Of a stretch of DNA of 64,000 nucleotides, positions 54,591-64,000 are shown one piece after another (the stretch's first letter is position 1; each line of letters begins with the position of its first letter). The DNA lies in contig OV884009.1 of assembly GCA_930367205.1 (NCBI GenBank), positions 34,357,841-34,421,840 on the forward strand, in the 5' to 3' direction. The notes below the pieces were generated by a model, which saw only the letters and a list, made by a program, of their open reading frames with translations, was not told the origin of the DNA and searched no databases. This stretch comes from Acanthosoma haemorrhoidale (Eukaryota; Arthropoda; Insecta; Hemiptera; Acanthosomatidae). The position numbers were made by a program, and so were the translations under genes.

Positions 54591-54649
54591 GTTGATGAAG
54601 AAACGTAATAATGAATTTTATCAATTGATATACAGAACGTATATCCTAT

Positions 54650-56080
54650 ACTTTTTATTTTCTTTAAACTAAATTAAACAAAACTCATTATAGAATTTAA
54701 ATTTTGGGAAAGAAATTTCATTTCCTTTTGATTTTTTGATAAATGCTTGCAATTGGGTGTCCTGAGAATATGATTGCTTTAAATTTCCAAAAATGTCTTC
54801 AGCTGTTGGGTTGAGGTTGGAATTGATAATTAAGTCCCTTTCAATTTGTGTTATCGTTCTGTTACGGCTTCGACTCTAGAAATCAAAACTACATAGTTCT
54901 TTCCTGGGATGTGTTCGATGGCGTAATCACATTGTGGAAGACAAATTCTCTACCATTGAAGGCTTGGTGTTAGACCATTCAAATTCCAGTGAATTGACAA
55001 CAAAGCCATACAGGTTGCTTTGAATAATGAACAGTTTGTTTAAAAGTTAAACTTGAAATTTCTTCGTCTACCAAATAATAGGTAAGAGTTCTTTCTCGGC
55101 AGTAGTGTATCTGAACTCTGGCCCTTGTAGTACACGGCTTGCCAATTGAATAGTTAGTTTGTCATTGTCAGTGATTTGATATAAAGGAGCACATCTAGAG
55201 CAAAATCACTAGCATCAGTCTCCAAGTAGAATTTTTTTGAAAGCTCCTTAATTGTATTGAAAACTTGGGTTTCCTTGTCATTCTAATTCTACTTATTTTG
55301 TTGTTTTAGAAGTCTATTTAATTTTCCGAAATGGTGTGAATACTGTTGAGAGAATTTCTGATAATAACTGGTTAAACCAAGAAAAGATTTTGATTGCTTC
55401 TTATTTTTCAGCATTGGACAATTGTGTATTAATTTGACTTTATTTTGTTTTGACAAAATACCTTATAGTGTTAAAACGTATCCAATTTGTTCTTGAAAAA
55501 TTGAGACTTATTGAAATTAATTATTAGGTGGTATTCCTGCAATTGGTCAAATAAGTGTTCTAGTAAGCCGCCAGTATGGTGTTCCAAGGTATTGATCATT
55601 ACTAAAATGTCATCGACGTGAATCTAAATGCATAAACTCTTCTAATTTTTGGTTCAATGCCCTACTTAAGGCAGCTGAGCTTATTTAAAATGGGACCTTT
55701 TTATATTGATATGTTCTCCCGTTAAAAATGAAAGACGTAAATTTTCTTGAATTTCCATTAGGTTCGAAAGGTTGAAAATATTTTAACGTCCAAACATGAT
55801 GATAGAATTATGTCTATTATTGGTTTGTTCAGTAATCTGACTTAATTCTTCAGTTCAGATAACGTTCATCGGTACGTAATCTTAATGAACCATCTTTCTT
55901 GAATACACATACCAAAAGAGAAATAAATTGGCTTCCTGTTGGTTCAGCGATACTTCCATCAACAAAACTTTTAATTTTCTCCTTCACTGATTTGTTCAGT
56001 CTTGAGGTGAATGGTGGCAGAAATCTAATTTTATCTTTTCATTAACAGTTAAGAGAATTAACTTTTTCTTTTGAATAGTG
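54650..56080 (-). pseudogene. Gypsy reverse transcriptase and RNase H, broken
   Basis: Pieces in order on the minus strand: KEKIKSFVDGSIAEP near 55965, CVFKKDGSLR near 55895, FIFNGRTYQYKKVPF near 55700, SFLGLTSYYQKFSQQY near 55390, then RNase H boxes LETDASDFALD near 55225 and TTAEKELLPI near 55100. The catalytic YxDD of RT is obliterated (around 55620). Frames shift repeatedly. Confidence 0.8.
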
Positions 56081-56095
56081 ACCTTTTCATTACAT

Positions 56096-56464
56096 TCATT
56101 TAATGTGTTTATGACGATAAGAAAACCCTGTTTCAGGTTGTGGATGGTATAAATGATATTGTAGTTCTTCAGAGAATTTAATGGGAATAATTATTTGTTT
56201 ATTAATCTGTTGAGAGTTTTTATTGATTGCCATAATGATCCGCATGTTTTGTACTGGCAGTTCGCTATAAGTCTTTGGGTCTTGATTTGGTTTTGTTGTC
56301 AAATATGTATTTTCTTTTACGCAAGTGATTTCAGATCCAGTATCTAACAATGCTTTATATTCTATGTTGTTAATTTTGAGGCATATAATAAAATCGCTGG
56401 GGGGTTTTTGTTCTATGAAATTGTCATTCCTTAATAAATCTGTGAATTCTTTTGTTAATGACAC
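56096..56464 (-). pseudogene. Gypsy aspartic protease domain
   Basis: A 122-codon open piece contains YKALLDTGSEITCV, the active-site D-T-G of a retropepsin, after KINNIEYKA and before a region of alternating hydrophobics. Retropepsins of this type cut the Gag-Pol polyprotein. The frame is open here, but gag before it and RT after it are broken. Confidence 0.8.
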
Positions 56465-56499
56465 AACTGAGCTGATTGAAATGTCTGGTTTAGTTTCAT

Positions 56500-57862
56500 A
56501 GGAAACAGGTTTGAAGGTTGCTTGCCAAATTTTCTTGAGGGGGATCGACCAACCATCGGCTTACACTTTTTTTGTCATGTCAGTTGCTTTTTTTAACTGT
56601 TTTTCTCCTTTGCATTGCACTGAATTATGATGAAATTGTGTGTCGTCATTTTTTATGGGTTCACTTTCGTCAGATTCTTCAAAGTCGTCAAATATCTGCA
56701 TTGCTCTGATAAAGGCTTCCTTGACCTTTTTCTTTTGACTTGGGAAGGTTAATTGATTATTTCTTGGTGATTGGTCTTGATTTCAATTATCGGGAAATCG
56801 TCTCTGATAATTAAAATTCTCTCCTTGATTACGGTTTTGATTGTAACCTTGTCTGTAATTAGTCCGAGTCGGGTTGTAGATCGGCTGGTGTAACTAACCG
56901 TAATGCGACTTAATCCTTTCACATAAATAAAATTCTTGTTAAGGACTGATACAATTTTGTGCTCGAACTATCATTCTAGTGAATTAGATAGATGGTGTCA
57001 TGTGCAACTAATCCGAGTATCTTTTAATGTCCAATTCACTGGCGATCAGATTGATAAGAGTCTTGAAATAATTTGAAAAGAGTCGCATAATCATGGATGT
57101 CTTTTTTCTGGGCAGTATACCACTCTTGGTGACGCCTTTAAGAAATTTCATGATAAAAGGTTCAAGGTCCCAATTATGACCATTATCATCATATAATTTA
57201 TTTAGATTTTTTTATAAATTATACGGGTAAACCATCCCGATTGTCATTGAAATAGAACTAGTATATTTCAGACTTCATTTCACAAGTGTATTGGCAGGAA
57301 CCGCGTCTAAAGAAGTGATCAAGGATCCGTTGTTCGTGGGTAGGTGTGCTTTTCCTCATTACTTCGAGTCAAATGTCTTCTCCTGCCCTTATGTTAAGAG
57401 CGCAATCGATCTTTTGTGGGATTAAACTAACTTTTTGCTGCAATGATGTTATCTGTTCACCGATATCGGTATGAAAATAATGATATTATCAAGTAAGTTG
57501 CTCCACGCGTTTGCCTAAGTCTTGATATTTTTCTTCTAATTTTTTATTGAATTCACAACTGAGGGTTTCTGATTCATTTTTAATTTTCTAGTCACAAATT
57601 TGTGATTGGCAATCTAATTAGCTATTCCTTTCTTCATAGCATTGTGAAATTATTTGGGCTTGACCTTCAATTTGTCAAGTCCTCTCTCAATTCTGTTAAG
57701 TTTTTATTCATTCTTCTGCTATGTTCTGTCACATTATTATTTACTTGTATAATATATGCTAAGCCCACTTAGTTATCCAACACTTATGACCTATATGAAA
57801 ATGGTTTGGCTTGGTATGGTATTTTTATAAAGCTTCATTTTTCTCTTCCTCAGTTGCCATAT
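56500..57862 (-). pseudogene. Gypsy gag, broken
   Basis: The reading starts at ATG 57862 (MATEEEKNEA) and fails within a few codons. A coiled-coil-like middle (RIERGLDKLKVK; KLKMNQKPSVV) and a C-terminal N/Q/R-rich stretch (TNYRQGYNQNRNQGENFNY) near 56860-56800 can be seen. No zinc knuckle is clear. Gag assignment comes from position upstream of the protease and composition. Confidence 0.6.
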
Positions 57863-60440
57863 TAACAATTATAATATATACATTATATTAAACACTACAC
57901 TGTTTAATGTAATGGCATGCTAAATAACTTAAAAATACTAATCACTAAAACTAGAACATTTATTTTTTAGGAAAGAATGTCTTAGGCAATAAATAATTAT
58001 TCCTAGAATTCTGTGAAAGTTCAATAAGTAACAACAATTTATGTAAGTGTTAAGCTATTTGTTTTGTTTGTAGTGAAGTGCTGTATAAAATCAACACACG
58101 AGTAACAGAAAATTAAATACGACCTAGTGGTATCTCTGATGAGAGAGCAATAGAAGACACTTTCAACTTCCTTTTGAACACAACTAAATTTTCAAGGAAT
58201 AGTGATGGATAAGAAATACAACAAACTAATTGTGGTGGTAGGGGCATATGATGTGGTTTTATGAGGTAAAATTACTACCACTAATCCAGGCTCATGTTGT
58301 AGTAAATACTGAGTTTGAGTTATATTGCACAATTTGTTCCAAAAATACACAACAAATGTTATCTACTGTATGTTCTACAAAGAGAATGCCTATCCCGATT
58401 GCACGACTATCCAACGTCCCCCTTCATCCCCCCTTCCCCCGCTTACTAACTCATCATGTACCGCCGACCTACAAAAGTCATCGATCTTTCGACTTGTGAC
58501 TTCTCCAGTCAATTTTTTCTTCTTCCAATGTCAACAGCAGTTCAGTTTCAACAGCATTCTCTTAGCAAATGAACAAAAATTTAATTTGATTGCATTATGT
58601 ATTATTTATATATTCAAATCCTAATTCAATTATCATCCACTAATTAGTAAAATATGGGATTTCTGCATCTTTATGTTAGCAATATTATATAAGTTAAACA
58701 TTTTTAGAATGATAATAGCTATGCTAAAGCAGCAATGTTCCAGGCCTCCTATTTTACTCAAGTGAGGTGCATTTTCAACTTATTTACCTCTTTCATTGAC
58801 TACAGAGTGCTCCTAGGGTATACCATAATCTTTCTTATGATTCTTCCAATTGATTCATATTCTTCTAATTCCGTACTTTTAAATGTATAATAGGTATTAC
58901 CTATTGAGACCTTCACATCAGACAGATAATTCTCTAAGATATTCCCATTCCTATGCAGTGGCGTTTTGGAAAATTACTAGCTTGATAATTAATATTAATA
59001 AAATGTCTGATGTTTCTTTTTATTCAAGTTTTTAGTAATGTAGTTTGTAAAACAGGAGCGTACATTTTAAGGAAATAAGTAGTTTTTATTTCAGTAGCAA
59101 CATTTTGTCATAAAAAAAACTCACTGTTCAAGGGTTCTGACAAATGCATCACAGAAAACTTTCATTTTATTTGTTTTAGCATTGTTTGACTAAATTATTA
59201 AAGCTTAGGCATGTATCATTGCTTATATTTATCCAGGTTTCTTCAATTGTATGATTGTTTGATTGCAATAATAAATGTTTTTTGAATAGAAGTATGTTTC
59301 TTGAGCTTGAGTCCGTTGTTATACCTAATAGGTATTCATTTAGCATTACTTGAAATGGAATTTGAATTTTTATGAGTTATAGTATGAAACTCATAGTCAA
59401 AATGAATTAATTCACTTTTAATCTCATAAAGATCTATTGAATCCCAAATAAATATTATGCTTATATTCATAGTTCATTATATGCAAATTTACTGAAGATA
59501 TTTTTATAACTTGTTTAAAATCATTTCGTAAGTTTCTAAATGCTTCATGAACTTCAATTGATGGATTGTAAAGTACAGGATTTGTTTTCCAGTTCTATTG
59601 AATATATTTTAAATGAATTCTTCATCTTCATCAGATAAAATTATAAAACTATTTTTGAATGAGAATTGTTATTCAAGAGACTCACCTCTTGGGTGGTTAA
59701 TATTCTCCAATTATTCTGCCGTCTTATCTGCCATTTTTACTTTAGAAAGCCCCAGAGGGACAGAAAACTAATTGCTTTCATAGCACATAAATAGACTGTA
59801 ACAAACAAAATATATAATAATCAAAATTACTTTGAAAATAAAATAAGCAGATAAATAGATATTTTTTTCAAGTTATTTTTATTTTTGAGACCAACTAAGA
59901 CCTAAAGTGCCAACACACAGAAATTTCATTATGAAAACTCAAAACTGGTTTGGTTGACTTTTGTAGAAGAAATTTCAACCTGTAGGCAATATCTTTTACA
60001 CTAGCTACAACAGGGAACAAGTGACATCAACCATACACAAAGAAGTTAAAAAAAATGATACTTAACAACAAACAAAATGATCTTTATAATCGAACGCCTA
60101 GTACATCAAATAAGTCAATCATAAAAGACAGGTAACTGCTGACTGATACCCGTGATTGGCCCAGGTGGGTGACCACCTGGTACTATATATATATTGTTGT
60201 GATATTTAGATGTTGTGAGTTTGTGATGTTGCCTTTGATATAAACTCGAAATTAGCGGGCGTAAAAGGGCGGTAAACGAACCATGGATCATGGCTATGAA
60301 AGGATGAACATTATTTGTTGACGTTATATCTAATATTAATAGTTATCATAAAAATAATATCAAGAATTAAATATAAATATTTTAATATTGTATTTGTTAA
60401 CTTTAAAATAAGAAAAGTTAATAATATCTGAGACAACTGG
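57863..60440. other. AT-rich DNA, nothing firm
   Basis: A C-rich patch at 58390-58510 carries overlapping short frames without recognisable similarity. The 5' LTR of the minus-strand Gypsy element should lie at its left end but cannot be delimited. The rest is low-complexity A/T. Confidence 0.4.
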
Positions 60441-61600
60441 CATTGGAAAATAAGAAAGTTAAAAAAATCAAGAAGGCAGCGGAAAGGTATAAGAACGACG
60501 AGACAGCCGTAAGCAGCTCTCTTTCATTTTGACCCGCCCATGAGACAAGGTGAGCCTTATTCGTTGCGATCGTCGCAGGAGACATGAGGCCAGCATATGG
60601 CAACCACGCTCTGCTTTCAAGAAACCAGAAGAATTTGCCGAAGGATGTAAGAATAGTAAATCTGGCCAGTCGCGATTAATATTAAGGTAAATTTTAAGTT
60701 TGGTTAACAAACCATTGTAATTTGTAACATACATGCTTATATATAATAAATTAATGAAAAGTAATGTTATTAAACAATTTTCCTTTTGCCAGAATTCTTT
60801 TTTATATTAACAGAGCCTTTAAAACCTCAGATAATAAATTAAAAATAATCAAGTTTGATAAAAAACATAACAATATATATATATATAGTATAGATGGGTG
60901 TGACGAAAGATAGCTCTTTTTTCCTTACAGAATTGCTGGAATCTAGGTAATGGTTTGTTTTTTTTCGAAAACATGACATGAATATTTTTTAGTAATTTTA
61001 ACATTTTCTCCCGTTTTAGGTAAAGGAAGAGATCAATCTGAAAAAGAAGTATCTCACCTCTCTTATGGTGCCTCCATTTTGTCAAGGTAAGGGAGCTCGC
61101 ATACATTAATGACTCCAAGAGCTATGCCAGCTGGAACAAACACATTTCTTGGCAGTGTCACCCATGCTGGACAGGTCTTGGATGGAGAGGTTAGATGAAG
61201 AGTGGTACACCTCCCCCGCCAGCAGACCAAATTTGTGATACTGTTTAAAAAAAAAACATCTGTGGGGCGCAACTCACCAATAGACCCATAACACACAAAT
61301 TACTCTACACAGGTCAATGGGCTCCAGCCCAGCTCCTATCAATTGGGCTGAAAAGCAGCCGATCCGGTGAAGGTACAGAGTGAACACCGATTGGGCACAT
61401 TACAGTACAAGGGTCACACTGAGACTGCCTCACCAGTTGGGAAAAATCCCAGGACATGTAGTATTAGGTGGGGGGACATCCCGAGGCCTTCAGAATTCAT
61501 CGTTTATTACACGTCGCGCCATTACATGTCAGCCTGGTAGAAAAGCCCAAGTTAAAGGTAAGTATAAGAGGTAAGATATCTAACATAGAGGGAATGTGGT
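60441..61600. other. GC-richer segment with splice-like signals; possible exon(s) or relic
   Basis: The stretches 60470-60660 and 61080-61570 are clearly less AT-rich than their surroundings. On the minus strand a T-run plus AACAG ends at 61242-61241. An open reading follows (YHKFGLLAGEVYHSSSNLS, then CVCSSWHSSW) to a TAA near 61104. No good in-phase donor ends it. On the plus strand AAAG|GTAAGT lies at 61556-61562. It could hold upstream FAM193 exons or a promoter, but this is not shown. Confidence 0.25.
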
Positions 61601-61969
61601 TTACACTGAGACTGTATCATTTTATAAGTCTGAAGCTTCAATCATCAAAGACAAAGTAAATCACCTAAATTTTTCAAAATCAACGGAAATCTTTGAAAAA
61701 TTGTCTCCCTGATTTTTCAGACTGTAAGTAAAATCAGCTAAAGAGATGATAAACTGCATAGGCTAAATGGTTGGCAGGCACCTCGGACCTGACTAGATAT
61801 CATGAGAACTCAAGTTTAAATCCCAGCTCCATAAATATCTTTTTTTTGGCTAATAATTATAAAGCCAGCAGGATTACATACCACAACTAATAATTATTAA
61901 TATAATATATTTAAGTATCCTAAGCTACAAAGGTAAACCTCCCAATCCTTACCAGTTATAAGCTGGCCT

Positions 61970-62480
61970 ACAGCCTCAATACGCGATGGCTTTGGCCCAG
62001 TAGTTGCTCTCTTGACCTCTTCTCCACCTATATCTCACCCTCCCATCCTCTCCCTTTCTCAGCCAATGATTGGCAGTATCTCACATCAGTCTGTGAAGAT
62101 CCATGCAGGGGTAATGTATCCTAAACTAGGAATTCTAAGGGCAAGCAGATTACATAGCGTCTCTCACGCATTCTTTCAGCAACACCCATTTTTTGTTCCT
62201 ATATCATTGCATTTGAGGTAACCAACCCTATCCATAGCAATATGCGTTATCAAAGGCCAGCTAATAAAATGGGTTACATGATGTTTCAGGCAACCTATTG
62301 CACAGTGAGTCATTATGCCGCCTCTTTCATAGACTCTATGGTGAAGAACATTTAAAAAAAAAGGTATCGACTATGGCTATCCTTTCACTCTAAAGCATGT
62401 GCTACTCTACTGCACAGTCCGACAAATATTCTGGGTGTTATCCATGAGAATTATGTAAATCCCACCAGACTTCAATCGTC
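61970..62480 (+). pseudogene. Possible LINE ORF2 tail relic, plus strand
   Basis: Scattered plus-strand frames read VSHAFFQQHP near 62165, a GEEHLKKKV-like block near 62332 and LSLKHVLLYCTVRQIFW at about 62382-62433. The last resembles the Cys/His tail of jockey-like ORF2 proteins (the HVLLYC box). It is worn and short and the call is tentative. Confidence 0.35.
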
Positions 62481-62499
62481 CACTTTTAAAGACAAATTC

Positions 62500-63199
62500 A
62501 GTTAATAAATTGCAGCATTTGTCAGTAAGTTACCAACGTTTTTTTTTCTCTAGATTTTTATGCAATTTAAACAGGATGATTTAATTAATAGGTTCGAGGC
62601 ACTGTCCAGGTAACCTTGGCCAGACATTCATCAGGTACAAATCCTTTAGCACTGTGCCGCTTCACTTCACTTCATCAACCAAGAGTAAAAACTTAGTCTT
62701 CTACCTCTGCAAGTCCTCCCCCCCTTGTCCTTCACCAGTTGCTGAGCTGTTCTAGAGATCTGGAAGTGGCCATTTCTCCGTAACTCATATTATCTCCTGC
62801 CCAAAGAGCAGGAAAGCCTTGAAATTTTGCTTGTTGTCCAATAGTGTCAGTAGGTCAGTCTCTGACAGGCTGTACACCTCGATGCTTCACATTAATTTTA
62901 TCTAAGCTTGCTCCAGGAAAAAAAAATGTGAGCAAAACATGTTTTGCAGTATCCAACTCCCCACTATAGGAGCAGTTCAAACAAACAAACATACCTGAAG
63001 AAAGTTTGTTAATTCTAGAACAATTAATGTTCACGGCTCTCTTGTTTAAATACCATAATTTAATTTTGTTTATATAAGTATTGGTGTTCACAACTCTCTC
63101 ATAAAAATATTTTGTTAAAATTGTTGTATAATGTTGAATAGATGCCGGATAAAGAGTAAAATGTATAGCATGATACCGGAGAAAGTAAAACTTGTCCAT
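62500..63199 (-). pseudogene. Possible LINE tail relic, minus strand
   Basis: A 114-codon frame (63199-62855) holds FVCLNCSYSGELDTAKHVLL, a C-x2-C ... D-T-A-x-H-V-L arrangement like the C-terminal knuckle of LINE ORF2 proteins. Further left, short pieces without motifs follow. No tail or flanking duplication is found. Confidence 0.35.
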
Positions 63200-64000
63200 T
63201 TAACAGAGATATACATTTATTAAAAGTGCCCATTTAGGACAAATTGTCTACAGTTCCACTGTACATAATAGATAACTATATTTATTAATAAACTATGTTT
63301 ATTATTACATTAAGATTTTATAAAATATTTGAATTCAGAGGAATTAGTACATGTTAGCAATAACAATTAACTTTTAATTACAAAGGAATGCTGCTGAGAA
63401 ATGAAGTAGGCAGGGCAGCTTTACTTCTCATTAGCCATCTACTCAAAATGATTAGACAATGAAAGAAAGAAATTTTACTCAACAGTCAAATTAAAGATCT
63501 ACTATATAACATAAGAGCCTAGAGGAAATTTCACTTATTTTTCAGTGTAGGAAATAAAATTCTTTAATATAAACAAAAATTAATGGTGTAATAAATATTA
63601 AATCAGTGACTCATGATATTATAATTTAATGACTTACTATTCAAATTAATCATGATTTCCAATTCCCTTCTATTTCTGTATATGTTATACAGCTTACTTT
63701 TACATTAATCAAGTTGCCCTTCTAAAGCTGTAAATACAAACCTCAGTCCACCACATGGACCAGTAACTTTTTCAGAGTAAAAGAGTCAAACCTAGTACTA
63801 AATTTCTAGCTAATATATGTTCATAGACTTAGGTATGTTAAACTAAATGCAATAAGAAACTGAAGCAAATAAATGTTGATTGAAAAAATAGCAACACAAC
63901 ACGAAACTTGCACCTTAATAATTCTCATCCATTTTTTTAACAAAAATTTTTTTGTCTACACTATCTATGTTGTTTAGATTACTTTAATGTATTGGTAATA
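63200..64000. other. AT-rich DNA, nothing recognised
   Basis: Low-complexity sequence to the window end, with no coding or repeat supported. Confidence 0.45.

Larger units (their letters stand above)
53690..57862 (-). mobile_element. Ty3/Gypsy retrotransposon on the minus strand, decayed
   Basis: Read from 57862 leftward: gag, protease (56464-56096), RT and RNase H (about 56080-54650), integrase (54590-54045). The order is that of Gypsy elements. Frames are broken throughout. LTRs were searched for by eye on both sides and not found. The left limit is a guess based on loss of integrase similarity. It is a different family from the elements at 12.4 and 29.6 kb. Confidence 0.82.

Noticed and set aside
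59684..59745. ATG GCA GAT followed by GAG|GTGAGT on the minus strand as a first FAM193 exon
   Set aside because: The frame from that ATG stops after seven codons, and the phase does not fit the exon at 42570.
1..64000. CRISPR arrays, operons, rRNA or tRNA genes, bacterial phage or plasmid modules
   Set aside because: No spaced short repeats, ribosome-binding-site-led gene runs or cloverleaf-like segments were seen, and the sequence is clearly eukaryotic.

Overview
The window looks like one AT-rich arthropod (probably insect) nuclear segment. It is eukaryotic: coding is split by GT-AG introns, there is no operon structure, and transposable elements of classes typical of insects fill most of the space. 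The species cannot be named from the sequence alone.

Host gene. The only recognisable host gene is a FAM193-family gene on the minus strand. Eight exons can be assembled from about 42.57 kb down to 5.0 kb (42509-42570, 28872-28956, 25991-26092, 20531-20560, 12073-12176, 11796-11934, 6150-6280, 4999-5326). Every junction has a GT donor, an AG acceptor and matching phase, giving 327 codons. The 5' exons lie above 42.6 kb, here or outside the window, and the last exon(s) lie beyond the left edge. The introns run from 138 nt to about 13.5 kb, and the transposons sit inside them.

Layout, left to right. 1-4.73 kb: a near full-length jockey-type LINE with decayed ORF1 and ORF2. 5.0-6.3 kb: FAM193 3' exons. 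6.85-10.3 kb: a Tigger/pogo-like DNA transposon with terminal inverted repeats. 10.4-11.05 kb: an older LINE relic. 11.8-12.2 kb: two FAM193 exons. 12.4-17.7 kb: a decayed Ty3/Gypsy element (gag, protease, RT, RNase H, integrase). 20.5 kb: a 30-nt microexon. 23.6-24.4 kb: a LINE endonuclease relic on the minus strand. 26.0 kb: exon. 26.4-27.3 kb: an LTR plus gag stub of another Gypsy element. 28.9 kb: exon. 29.6-37.7 kb: an old mag-like Gypsy element split by a young BEL/Pao insertion (32025-36911) with two 605-bp LTRs and a 5-bp target duplication. 38.2-41.8 kb: a solo-LTR-like piece, then three different Tc1/mariner-superfamily transposons in a row. 42.5 kb: the most 5' FAM193 exon found. 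43.5-48.2 kb: a microsatellite, a 68-bp tandem duplication and two LINE relics. 48.27-52.56 kb: a long inverted repeat whose centre holds a 5'-truncated jockey copy (12-bp target duplication) and a second mariner with a long open reading frame. 53.7-57.9 kb: a decayed Gypsy element on the minus strand. 58-64 kb: mostly featureless AT-rich DNA with weak LINE tails.

How it fits together. The window is a time series of insertions into the introns of one gene. Ancient LINE and Gypsy relics are interrupted by younger elements: BEL into Gypsy, and mariner and jockey into the inverted repeat. No new multi-gene system was found. The points most worth following are the BEL element with an internal gag-to-RT deletion, the mariner whose frame runs through its lost stop codon and its own terminal repeat, the long inverted repeat, and the FAM193 microexon.
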